A stretch of DNA of 64,000 bases from Desulfobulbus alkaliphilus (GTDB lineage: Bacteria > Desulfobacterota > Desulfobulbia > Desulfobulbales > Desulfobulbaceae), in NCBI RefSeq assembly GCF_016918545.1, contig NZ_JAFFQC010000005.1:1-64000 (forward strand), given 5' to 3'. Positions 7,915 to 15,836 of this stretch are shown piece by piece. The translations under genes were made by a program, and so were the position numbers. Each line of letters starts with the position of its first letter. Within the stretch, counting starts at the first letter, position 1. The notes under the pieces were generated by a model. That model was not told the DNA's origin and did not search any database. It worked only from the letters and a program-made list of their open reading frames with translations.

Positions 7915-8321
7915 ATGGTGTCTTTGTTGATTCATGTATTTTACTTGACCTGTTTACTGATGATCCCAGATGGGCAAACTGGTCAGAAAGCGTATTGGAT
8001 AAATATAGTCAGAGCAACACGCTGTTTATAAACTCAATTGTATATACTGAAGTATCAATCGGTTTCAACCGAATTGAAGAGGTTGAAGACGCAATTGAGC
8101 AAATAGGTGTGAAAGCACTTGAAATGCCTCGTGAAGCACTTTTCCTGGCTGGAAAAGTATTCCTTGATTATCGAAAAAATAAAGGCACTAAAAGTTCCCC
8201 CCTACCAGATTTCTTCATTGGCGCACATGCCACTGTATCTTCATTTGATTTAATCACGCGAGATTCCGCAAGATACAAAAAATATTTTCCAAGCATTACA
8301 ATAATTTGTCCGAGAACATAA
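7911..8321 (+). CDS. vapC: VapC-type PIN-domain toxin
   Basis: This is a 136-residue predicted Mg-dependent ribonuclease. PIN-domain acidic residues are visible in FVDSCILLDLF, in the TEVSIGF motif (conserved Glu), and in LPDFFIGAHA and LITRDSARY near the end. The length is normal for VapC. It is translationally coupled to vapB. The target RNA cannot be predicted. Confidence 0.85.
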   Translation: MNGVFVDSCILLDLFTDDPRWANWSESVLDKYSQSNTLFINSIVYTEVSIGFNRIEEVEDAIEQIGVKALEMPREALFLAGKVFLDYRKNKGTKSSPLPDFFIGAHATVSSFDLITRDSARYKKYFPSITIICPRT

Positions 8322-8425
8322 GTGTCACAGGTAGGCACCCTGCTGGGCAACAGCGGCATCCGCAAGCTGCGAGGAGCATGAGCGGCTATTGTATCTTTTT
8401 CGATCATCTTGTCATCTTCTAGGCC

Positions 8426-8453
8426 TGACCCAATGTGTTTGACCCAATGTGTT
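8426..8453 (+). repeat. 14-bp tandem duplication
   Basis: TGACCCAATGTGTT occurs twice head to tail. It lies between the toxin gene and the duplicated gene-end scrap and is probably a scar of the rearrangement. Confidence 0.8.
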
Positions 8454-8454
8454 T

Positions 8455-8487
8455 TTGGAGGCTGCGGCACGATTGGAGCAGACTTGA
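8455..8487 (+). pseudogene. Duplicated 3' scrap of the 5407-6426 gene
   Basis: About 31 bases here match the end of the third operon gene at 28 of 31 positions, including the ATTGGAGCA stretch and the TGA stop region. The two copies flank the block 6427-8454, so they mark the limits of an insertion or duplication. Confidence 0.6.
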
Positions 8488-8540
8488 CAACTGTATCCAC
8501 TTCGTCCCTTTTTTAAAACGCTCATCCGGAGGATGACCGA

Positions 8541-9257
8541 ATGACATGCCGAACTATGATGTTCAGGGTTTTTCCGTTGATTTTGTTAGCGTTCATGGCT
8601 TTTCAGCCTTGGATCGAAGCCGGTGAGCAAATACCCGGCCAGAAGCCGATGCCCTTTATCGAAGGCGCTTTTCAATTCACTCCCGGAGCCTGGGCCGATT
8701 ATGTCATGTATGACAAGACCAAGCAGCAGGGCTATCGGATGCGCTTTGCCACTTTGACCAGGGAATACAGACAGGGGCGGACACACATCTGGATGGAAAT
8801 CGGCATCGAGATACCGGACCAGCCCAGGGTCGCAACCCGGATCCTGGCCGAGGAAACCACCGCCGGACCGGGTGAAATTCGGGAGGTGATCGTGCAGATG
8901 GATGGTCACAAGCCGTTCAACGTTCCCAAAAGCTTTCTCAAGGACAGCGGAAAAGAAGTTGGCAGGTTGCAACCCTTCATGCGTGAAGAAAAACCAGAGC
9001 GGCGCACCGTGACCCGTAACGATCGATCCTTCGATGTCTGGCATGTCCAGGCCGTGGATGCGCAGGGGCTGCGGATGACCGCGGAAGTCAGTGAATTCCT
9101 CCCGCCATTGGGGATTTACCGAGCTGATACCGCGGAAATTAACATGCGCCTCGTGGACCATGGCCTGGGGGCGAAAACTGCGATTCAGGGAGAGCCCATG
9201 AGTTTGTGGCTGTGGATCATGGATCAGGTCGGGTCGGCGTTTTCCACGGAAAAATGA
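8541..9257 (+). CDS. Secreted protein of unknown function
   Basis: This is a 238-residue protein with a clear signal peptide (MMFRVFPLILLAFMAFQPWIEAG). The mature part is soluble and beta-rich (AWADYVMYDKTKQQGYRMRF, then HIWMEIGIEIP) with no motif I recognise. The repeated phrasing of strands suggests a lipocalin-like or LolA-like shell, but this is only an impression. It sits between the VapBC island and the propeller gene. The upstream GGAGG at 8530 fits the start. It probably once followed the CHSA/radical SAM operon directly. Confidence 0.7.
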   Translation: MTCRTMMFRVFPLILLAFMAFQPWIEAGEQIPGQKPMPFIEGAFQFTPGAWADYVMYDKTKQQGYRMRFATLTREYRQGRTHIWMEIGIEIPDQPRVATRILAEETTAGPGEIREVIVQMDGHKPFNVPKSFLKDSGKEVGRLQPFMREEKPERRTVTRNDRSFDVWHVQAVDAQGLRMTAEVSEFLPPLGIYRADTAEINMRLVDHGLGAKTAIQGEPMSLWLWIMDQVGSAFSTEK

Positions 9258-9364
9258 GAATATATCGTCGTTGAAATTGTTTATCAATCGCCATTTCGCA
9301 GCATTCGCAGGTGCGGTTGGCAACAATTGGACAGTGTTAAACCAATTCGTTTTCTCGGAGGTCG

Positions 9365-9387
9365 AGTCCAGCCGTCACGGATTCAGG
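9365..9387 (+). repeat. Dispersed element, solitary right end (copy C)
   Basis: Only the last 23 bp of the element are present (AGTCCAGCCGTCACGG, then ATTCAGG), 11 nt before the propeller ATG. The left part is missing. Confidence 0.75.
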
Positions 9388-9397
9388 TAGGTGCTAC

Positions 9398-11338
9398 ATG
9401 TTGATTTCTCCAAACTATCTTCTTGGGATACTTTTTGTTGTCAAGGTCGCGGTGATCAGCGCTGTACTGTCCCAGGGATATTGTTTTGCCACCGACCTGC
9501 AAACCGAACCAGCCATGGATGCTCCGCCGATCATGCAGGTTTTGGCCTTACCCGACGGCCGGATGGCGGTTCTGACTCCGGAAAAAGGCGGTTTATACGT
9601 TTCCGCTTCCAGCGGACGATCATGGCGGAAGTGGGCCGAAGTCCCGGAGGTGTTCATCCACCAGATGGCCCTGGGGCCTGACCAGACCCTGTATCTTGCC
9701 ACGCCGGGCGGGCTGTTGCGCTGGGATGACGCACGGCGTATCTGGGAACAGGTGGCCGGAGGATCGGTTGGCTGGATTTTTTTCGGCTCGCCCGGGCTGA
9801 ATTCTGAGTCAGACCTTGCTCTAGTCAAAAAATGGGGCAGGGGGCTTTTCGGCGTTCCGACACGTGTACTGAGCCCCAGCCAACTCCAGGAGGAACGGAC
9901 GGGCAGAGAAAAGGACAGGGAGCCTGGGGCCGATTCGTGGATCGCCCTCAAGCAGGTACTACCGGACACTCCGTTCCAGTCCGCCGTGATCCGTGCTGAT
10001 AACGAATTGTTTGCGGCGACATTCGGTCGTGGTGTGTTTCGTTCCCGTTCCGCGGGCGCGCCCTGGGAACCGGTCTCCCTGGGCCTGGTCAGTCCCAGGG
10101 TGTTGACCCTGGCAGCAAGTCCCTGGGGGGAACTCTACGCCGGGACCTATGGTGGCGGACTATTCCGCTGGCATAATGATATTGCCCGATGGAACATGGT
10201 GGACCCTATGTTTACGGGAGCGGACATCCAGGAACTGGCGTTCGGGCCAAAGGGAGAAATATTGGCTGCCAGCGCAGAGCGAGGACTGTTTCTCTCCCTG
10301 GACCAGGGTCGATCCTGGCGGCGAATGGAAGCCGATCTGCCCATGGCCGACGCGCAAAGCGTGGCTGTGGCGGCGGACGGATCGATGTGGGCCGGGTTTT
10401 GGGAGCAGGGTCTCTTTGTCTCCTACGATGGAGGAGCTTCCTGGCAACGCAGGCCATTTGCCGCTGTTGTGCATGTGGCTGATCTCGCCTTTTGCCAGGA
10501 CGGGGTCGGATATGCGGTCCTGGCCGGCTTGGGTCTGTTTCGTTCTCTGGATGGCGGGCGACAATGGACCCAGCTACGCATTCCAGTCCGGCCGGCCATG
10601 GATCTGCGGTTGGCGGTCACGGCAGAAGGGCGATTGTTTCTCGGTTCTCTTCGGGAAGGATTGTGGACATCCAGTTCGCAGGGCGAAACCTGGGACCGGG
10701 ACATGGGAGGCCTGACGGGTGATGGAGTGCGGGCGGTCGTGGTCAGTCCGGCCGGAACAGTGCTGGCTATCCCCTCGGATGCTTCCGGATTGTACGTGCG
10801 CTCGGGGTCTGATCAATGGCGAGTGATTCCCCTGGTTGAAGAGGAGGGAAGACCCTACAGTGTCTGGGAGATTGTTTTTCTCCCGGATAATCGCGGTGTG
10901 GCAGCAGGGTACATGGACATGCTGCTTTCCGATGACGGTGGGGAGACCTGGAAAAGAAAGCATTTTGGCCAGCCTTATCGAGCTCTGGCCGTGGATACGG
11001 CTGGTACGATCTACAGTCAACGGATGATGAGCACCTTTGCTTTGCAGCGAGGCGAGGAAAAGTGGGAGACGGTCCCAGCTATCCCTCTTGATGCCTACCG
11101 CTTTTTTCGTCCCCTGAGCCGGGAACGATGGGTTGCGGCTCGCCAGGAAAATGGGGTCGATTTTCTCCATCGGCAGGATACAGGTCTGATTGTTGCCGAG
11201 AGTGGGCTGATGAACCGGTGGGCGTTGTCTCTGGGCGTCGGCCCGGACGGGGCAGTGTTTGCCGGATTTCAGGATGGAATGATGGTCACCCGGGACATGG
11301 GCACATCCTGGCAGCCGGTCGAGGTGGTTGAGGAATAG
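9398..11338 (+). CDS. Exported BNR/Asp-box beta-propeller protein
   Basis: This is a 646-residue protein with a signal peptide (about 1-32, ending near CFA). The rest is a series of sialidase-type Asp-box repeats with the S-x-D-x-G-x-x-W pattern: SASSGRSWRK, SLDQGRSWRR, SYDGGASWQR, SLDGGRQWTQ, SSQGETWDR, SDDGGETWKR and TRDMGTSWQP. Such propellers (YCF48, Vps10-like) are scaffolds or binding proteins; no sialidase catalytic Arg triad is obvious. A 5' fragment of the same gene lies at 6678. It is followed by a membrane protein gene 48 nt downstream, probably in the same operon. Confidence 0.82.
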   Translation: MLISPNYLLGILFVVKVAVISAVLSQGYCFATDLQTEPAMDAPPIMQVLALPDGRMAVLTPEKGGLYVSASSGRSWRKWAEVPEVFIHQMALGPDQTLYLATPGGLLRWDDARRIWEQVAGGSVGWIFFGSPGLNSESDLALVKKWGRGLFGVPTRVLSPSQLQEERTGREKDREPGADSWIALKQVLPDTPFQSAVIRADNELFAATFGRGVFRSRSAGAPWEPVSLGLVSPRVLTLAASPWGELYAGTYGGGLFRWHNDIARWNMVDPMFTGADIQELAFGPKGEILAASAERGLFLSLDQGRSWRRMEADLPMADAQSVAVAADGSMWAGFWEQGLFVSYDGGASWQRRPFAAVVHVADLAFCQDGVGYAVLAGLGLFRSLDGGRQWTQLRIPVRPAMDLRLAVTAEGRLFLGSLREGLWTSSSQGETWDRDMGGLTGDGVRAVVVSPAGTVLAIPSDASGLYVRSGSDQWRVIPLVEEEGRPYSVWEIVFLPDNRGVAAGYMDMLLSDDGGETWKRKHFGQPYRALAVDTAGTIYSQRMMSTFALQRGEEKWETVPAIPLDAYRFFRPLSRERWVAARQENGVDFLHRQDTGLIVAESGLMNRWALSLGVGPDGAVFAGFQDGMMVTRDMGTSWQPVEVVEE

Positions 11339-11386
11339 TGCCGGTTCAAGAACTGTATCTGTCTTGATGATTGAGGGTTGGAATAC

Positions 11387-12703
11387 ATGAACTTGACGTT
11401 GCGACGTATTGTGGCCGCGTACGCCCTGGTGGCCCTGGCCCTGGCCTGGTGGTTTCCCGCACCCATGATGATCCGGGGCGATCTCGTCGACTGGGCCCAG
11501 CGGTACGAAGCCCGGTATGCACCGCCCAAGACCCAGTGGGGGGCGATGGAAGCGGGGCGCGCTTTTATCCAGTCCGTGACCCCACCTGTACCCCTGGCCA
11601 GGTTCATCGAGCAGCAGGTAGAAGGGCAGGTTTACCAGGCGGACAACCCGTCCTGGGCAGAAGTATTCGCTGGGTTGGAGCAAGACAAGGGGCACGGCGG
11701 ACGAACACTTCACTATGAGCGACCATCGGACCAACCCTTCACGGAACTGGATACGGGCCTGCGCTTTGTGGAGTGGCGGGATGAGCAGGGCATCCGGCAC
11801 ATGGAATATCGCTTCTTAACCGCAAATGAGTATGGTGATCAGCCTATTCCGACGTCTATGCGTTTCCCCTTGCGGGAATACGGGCTTTTCCTCCTGATAG
11901 GCGGCCTTGGCCTGGGCTGCTGGGGCATCTCCGGTAGAGGTGGCGATGACTTGATCCTCACGAGTACAGCGGCCATGGGCGTACGCTGGTCGGCATTCTG
12001 CGCGGCCATATTTTCCGGGTTGCTGCTTTGGCCCTTCATCCATCAAACCGTTGGCAGCGATTTCAGTTTCGCATCGATCCTGATCGGTAGCCTGCTTTTC
12101 TGCGGAGCTCTGGTCGGAGTCTGGCTCTTCTCGAAACAACGTGCCATGATCAAGGCCCTGATCCAGGACGGCATATCCCTGGCCCATTTCACCTACTCTC
12201 CAGAGGAGTGGTTGCGGTTCACGCAATGGGATCATGCTGAACAGTTCTCTGAAAAACGCTCCCTCTTTGTGGTCATGTTCACCACTTGCCTGGTGGTCGG
12301 CCTGGGTTTCATGGTTGTCATGCGTGATGCGGCCTCGGTCTGGGTGTTTGGCCTGCTGATGAGCTTTATTACCTTGATTGGGGTGTTGTTCCTGCTCCTG
12401 CCCAGGTTCATCCATCGCCGCAATGTGCGCCGGCCAGGGCAGATCTTCATCGGTGCCCAGGGCATCTATCTGAACGGGTCGGTCCACTCTTGGAATACCT
12501 GGGGTGCCCGTTTTGAATCCGCGGAATATTACGAAAAACCCTTGCCCCATATCCTGTTGTCCTACTCCCAGCTTCAGTTGGCGGGGAAATCTCTGCATCA
12601 AAGCTTCCGCCACCATGTCCAGCTTCGTGTACCAATACCCGTCGGGAGAGCAGATCTGGGCCGAAGAGTCGCTGAACAACTGGTTCAAGCCAACAGGTCT
12701 TGA
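11387..12703 (+). CDS. Six-helix membrane protein of unknown function
   Basis: This is a 438-residue protein. One membrane helix is at the N-terminus (RRIVAAYALVALALAWW), followed by an exported loop of about 120 residues. Five more helices lie between about 155 and 345, and a soluble C-terminal domain contains GQIFIGAQGIYLNG and PLPHILLSYSQLQLAG. The C-terminal domain is paralogous to the gene cut by the left edge. The start at 11387 has GAGGG upstream; a TTG in frame at 11378 is less likely. No enzyme motif is seen. Confidence 0.72.
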   Translation: MNLTLRRIVAAYALVALALAWWFPAPMMIRGDLVDWAQRYEARYAPPKTQWGAMEAGRAFIQSVTPPVPLARFIEQQVEGQVYQADNPSWAEVFAGLEQDKGHGGRTLHYERPSDQPFTELDTGLRFVEWRDEQGIRHMEYRFLTANEYGDQPIPTSMRFPLREYGLFLLIGGLGLGCWGISGRGGDDLILTSTAAMGVRWSAFCAAIFSGLLLWPFIHQTVGSDFSFASILIGSLLFCGALVGVWLFSKQRAMIKALIQDGISLAHFTYSPEEWLRFTQWDHAEQFSEKRSLFVVMFTTCLVVGLGFMVVMRDAASVWVFGLLMSFITLIGVLFLLLPRFIHRRNVRRPGQIFIGAQGIYLNGSVHSWNTWGARFESAEYYEKPLPHILLSYSQLQLAGKSLHQSFRHHVQLRVPIPVGRADLGRRVAEQLVQANRS

Positions 12704-12769
12704 GTGACGCGCTTCTTACACTTGGGATACATCAGAGTGGGTTTCGGTTCGCTCGAAAACAACGGTCAT

Positions 12770-12807
12770 TATATCCGAAACAAGAGTCCAGCCGTCACAG
12801 ATTCAGG
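12770..12807 (+). repeat. Dispersed element, solitary right end (copy D)
   Basis: About 38 bp match the right end of full copies, from TATATCC through GTCCAGCCGTCACAG to ATTCAGG. The left part is absent. It lies in the gap before the AAA ATPase gene, which otherwise shows nothing recognisable. Confidence 0.7.
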
Positions 12808-12940
12808 GTATTGTTTGGGGGCTCTTGTGACCCTCCTGCTTGCTTGTTGAGCAAAGATAGGGTTATTTTGCTTCTACCTGATTTTTCAGTGTTATTACTA
12901 CTCTTTTTGATACGCTGGATATGGATTAACGAGGTGGGTA

Positions 12941-14131
12941 ATGAAAATCAAATCGATCAGACTGAAAAATTTCAAGGTTTTTCAAGATATTACCATAACC
13001 AACATTCCTCCTTTTTGCGTGGTGGTGGGAGCCAACGGTACCGGAAAATCAACACTTTTTGAGGTGTTCGGATTTTTGAAGGATTGCCTTACCTACAATG
13101 TCGTTGCCGCCATGCAGAGTCGAGGCGGCTGGCACGAGCTGGTCAGCCGGGGGCATGAAAAGGAAAACATAGTTATTGAACTTCAATTCAGAATGGAGAT
13201 CAGCAAGGTGCCGCGACTGGTCACCTATTATCTGGAGCTCTGCCATGCCAACAACAAGGTCGAGGTGAAAAGGGAAATACTGCGCTACAAGCGGGGTGCT
13301 GCCGGTTCACCCTATCACTTTCTCGATTTCTCCTTCGGCAAAGGCAAGGCGGTCGTCAACGAGGATGATTTCAACAAGACCGAGGAAGAGCTGACCAAAG
13401 AACAGCAGGAACTGGACAAATCCGACATTCTTGCCATCAAGGGATTAGGGCAGTTTCAGAAATTCAAGGCCGCCAATGCCTTTCGGCAGATCATCGAAAA
13501 CTGGTATGTCTCTGACTTTCATATCAATCTAGCCCGAGGCAGCAAGGATGCCGCCGGATATGCCGATCATCTTTCAGTGACCGGCGATAACCTGCAATTA
13601 GTTGCCAACCGGCTTTTTGAAGAAAGAAAAGATATATTTCACCACATCATAGAGTTGATGAAAATGCGGGTTCCGGGTGTCAGCGCCATTGAACCGGAAC
13701 CGACCAAAGACGGCCGTTTATTACTGAAGTTTCAGGACGGGTCGTTCAAGGATCCGTTCATTGACAAGTATGTCTCTGACGGCACCATCAAGATGTTTGC
13801 GTACCTGTTGCTTTTACACGATCCATCTCCACATCCTCTCCTTTGTGTCGAGGAACCGGAAAATCAGCTCTACCCCAAGCTGTTATGGGAACTCGCGGAA
13901 GAATTTCGCGCCTATGCCAATCGAGGAGGTCAGGTTTTTGTATCAACCCATTCTCCTGATTTTCTTAATGCCACCAATCTGGAAGAGGTGTTCTGGCTGG
14001 TCAAGGAAAAGGGTTTTACCCAGATAAGGCGCGCGCAGGATGACGATCAGCTTGCTGCATACATGGCGGAAGGCGATCAGATGGGGTATCTGTGGGAACA
14101 CGGATTTTTCCCGGGAGCAGACCCACGATGA
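12941..14131 (+). CDS. AAA15/AAA21-type ATPase of a probable defence pair
   Basis: This is a 396-residue ABC-like AAA ATPase. The N-terminal RLKNFKVFQD is followed by the Walker A GANGTGKST (about residues 31-39). A central helical insert spans about 130-230. The Walker B region LLCVEEPENQLYP and the switch histidine in VSTHSPDFL are intact. Proteins of this kind (RloA, OLD, AriA relatives) sense or clamp nucleic acid in phage-defence systems. The stop overlaps the next gene by 4 nt (ATGA). The pair has no housekeeping neighbours and lies between a repeat-element end and a tRNA, a usual site for accessory genes. Confidence 0.82.
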   Translation: MKIKSIRLKNFKVFQDITITNIPPFCVVVGANGTGKSTLFEVFGFLKDCLTYNVVAAMQSRGGWHELVSRGHEKENIVIELQFRMEISKVPRLVTYYLELCHANNKVEVKREILRYKRGAAGSPYHFLDFSFGKGKAVVNEDDFNKTEEELTKEQQELDKSDILAIKGLGQFQKFKAANAFRQIIENWYVSDFHINLARGSKDAAGYADHLSVTGDNLQLVANRLFEERKDIFHHIIELMKMRVPGVSAIEPEPTKDGRLLLKFQDGSFKDPFIDKYVSDGTIKMFAYLLLLHDPSPHPLLCVEEPENQLYPKLLWELAEEFRAYANRGGQVFVSTHSPDFLNATNLEEVFWLVKEKGFTQIRRAQDDDQLAAYMAEGDQMGYLWEHGFFPGADPR

Positions 14132-14688
14132 TGACTCTCGTTTTTTTTCTGGAGGGCCCATCGGAAAAAGAAATGCTTCATGGCCTCTTGCCGAAGCTGA
14201 TCCCTGCCGGCATAAACGTCCGCTACCTGGTGTTTCGTGGCAAGCAGGACTTGGAGAAAAACCTTGTTCGCCGCTTACGAGGTTGGCAACTACCTGATTC
14301 TGCTTTTATGGTCATGCGCGACCAGGACGCCGGAGATTGCCATCAAATCAAGAAGAAGTTGGTGGAATACTGTAGAGCAAGTGGAAAAACCGGATGGCTT
14401 GTCCGTATCGCCTGCAGGGAGATGGAGAGCTTCTTTCTCGGAGACTTGATCGCCGTGGAACAAGGACTTGGCGTCAACAATTTGAGGGGGAGGCAACATT
14501 CGCGAATATTCCGGAATCCTGATGTGTTGGCCAATCCGGCGGTGGAACTGAAGAAATTGACCGATCAGCGTTACAATAAGCTTTCAGGGTCTCGGGCCAT
14601 CGGTCCGCACCTCAGTATTGAAAACAACAGATCACACAGTTTCAATGCTCTCATTGCCGGCATTCGCAGGCTAGTGGAGGCCATATAA
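14128..14688 (+). CDS. DUF4276-family protein with TOPRIM-like motifs
   Basis: This is a 186-residue probable effector of the ATPase pair. The first strand reads FFLEGPSEKEML with a conserved Glu, and a second strand reads FMVMRDQDAGDC with a DxD-like pair. This is the arrangement of a TOPRIM metal site as found in nucleases. ACREMESFFLGD is another conserved-looking block. The start at 14128 overlaps the ATPase stop; another ATG follows directly at 14131. A nuclease role is inferred from the motif and the pairing, not demonstrated. Confidence 0.75.
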   Translation: MMTLVFFLEGPSEKEMLHGLLPKLIPAGINVRYLVFRGKQDLEKNLVRRLRGWQLPDSAFMVMRDQDAGDCHQIKKKLVEYCRASGKTGWLVRIACREMESFFLGDLIAVEQGLGVNNLRGRQHSRIFRNPDVLANPAVELKKLTDQRYNKLSGSRAIGPHLSIENNRSHSFNALIAGIRRLVEAI

Positions 14689-14856
14689 TTGATTCCAATT
14701 ACACATCTCTATGGCAACGCCGGGGTCCTGCGTCATCTTCTATAAAAAGAGTCTCGGCCCGTTTGTTGCCGTCGGCGCGGTAATCTCGGGAGGAATCGGC
14801 CAGCATGTTGGTCTTAGTTGCGTTGCCGGAAGAGTACCCGGAAGTTATCAAACAAT

Positions 14857-14889
14857 AAAAAAGGAGCTATGGATGACCCATAACTCCTT
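14857..14889 (-). terminator. Rho-independent terminator after tRNA-Pro
   Basis: On the minus strand AAGGAGTTATGG and CCATAGCTCCTT form a 12-bp stem with one mismatch and a 5-nt loop, followed by a run of Ts. It lies directly downstream of tRNA-Pro and closes the translation gene cluster. Confidence 0.8.
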
Positions 14890-14897
14890 GTTTGTAC

Positions 14898-14974
14898 TGG
14901 TCGGAACGAGAGGAATTGAACCTCCGACCCCCTGAACCCCATTCAGGTGCGCTACCAGGCTGCGCTACGTTCCG
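14898..14974 (-). tRNA. tRNA-Pro (GGG), CCA encoded
   Basis: The minus strand folds into a cloverleaf. The acceptor arms CGGAACG/CGTTCCG pair fully. The D arm is GCGC/GCGC. The anticodon stem is CCTGA/TCAGG with loop ATGGGGT, giving anticodon GGG. The T loop is TTCAATT. The 3' CCA is encoded. Confidence 0.95.
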
Positions 14975-15015
14975 TTGATTGGCATGGTGTATGTAGCACT
15001 GAACATCATGGGCTG

Positions 15016-15435
15016 TCAACCTCTTCCTGAGGTTTCGTCGTTGTTTCTCTCTTGCAGGAGGGTCATGATGCTCTGTAATTCATTTTTTATGTCCACCACC
15101 AGGTGGTTGGCATCGGTACCGGAGGGGTGATGGCCCATGGATGAAGAGGTACGCTGTGTTGTTCCCCTGACATAAGAGGCAAGAAATTTTCTGGCTCCGG
15201 CAATGGTGTAGCCTTCATCGTGGAGCAGTGTTTTGATCAGTAACAGGGTTTCGATGTCCTGCCGACGATACAGACGTTGTTTTGATTTGCCGCGAAAGGG
15301 TTTGATTTTTGGGAATTCTGTTTCCCAGTATCGCAACACATGGGTGTCAACTCCTACCAGGCGACTGGCTTCACCAATCCGGAAGTAGACCTTATCCGGT
15401 ATCTGCTGGGGATCTGACGCCGAATGTTGTTTCAC
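15016..15435 (-). CDS. MerR-family transcriptional regulator
   Basis: This is a 139-residue protein. The N-terminal winged helix [25 protein letters not shown] is followed by the second MerR helix pair ([28 protein letters not shown]) and a short C-terminal coil. It has no metal-binding cysteines. It is the standard MerR-like gene found after ihfA in Proteobacteria and Desulfobacterota; its regulon is not clear. It is the last protein gene of the pheST-ihfA run. Confidence 0.85.
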   Translation of the reverse strand: MKQHSASDPQQIPDKVYFRIGEASRLVGVDTHVLRYWETEFPKIKPFRGKSKQRLYRRQDIETLLLIKTLLHDEGYTIAGARKFLASYVRGTTQRTSSSMGHHPSGTDANHLVVDIKNELQSIMTLLQERNNDETSGRG

Positions 15436-15545
15436 ATTGTCACATCGTAGCTTTGTTCGCCATGCCTGTTGAGAAACGCTGTGGCTGGTCGTCTTGACGC
15501 TGGTGCCAATGAAAATCTGACCCTCTCTGCTGGGATACTTCGGTA

Positions 15546-15836
15546 TTATTTGTTCAAGCGCTCCCGCAACCGCTTGCTGGGTCGGAAAGAGACCATCTGT
15601 CGCTTGGTAATGGTCATGGATTCACCGGTGCGAGGGTTGCGACCACGTCGCGGTGATTTGTCCCGCACCGTCAGAGTACCGAATTGAACCAGCTTGATCG
15701 ATTCTCCCGCCACCATGGTATTCTTCATGGTTGCAAAGACTGTGTCAACAATTTCCGCTGCATTTCGCTGGGAAACACCAAGTTTTTCATTGACGGCGAT
15801 GGCGAGTTCCTTTCGGGTGACATTCTTTTTTTTCAT
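15546..15836 (-). CDS. ihfA: Integration host factor alpha subunit
   Basis: This is a 96-residue HU/IHF-family DNA-bending protein. The flexible-arm motif GRNPRTGE with its Pro is present, as are the dimer helices ([14 protein letters not shown]) and the ending [13 protein letters not shown]. Position directly after pheT identifies it as the alpha subunit. Its start overlaps the pheT stop by 4 nt. Confidence 0.92.
   Translation of the reverse strand: MKKKNVTRKELAIAVNEKLGVSQRNAAEIVDTVFATMKNTMVAGESIKLVQFGTLTVRDKSPRRGRNPRTGESMTITKRQMVSFRPSKRLRERLNK

Noticed and set aside
14711-14935. 74-codon plus-strand frame over the tRNA-Pro region
   Set aside because: It reads through the tRNA terminator and into antisense tRNA (the GTRGIEPPTP ending is a well-known false translation of antisense tRNA).
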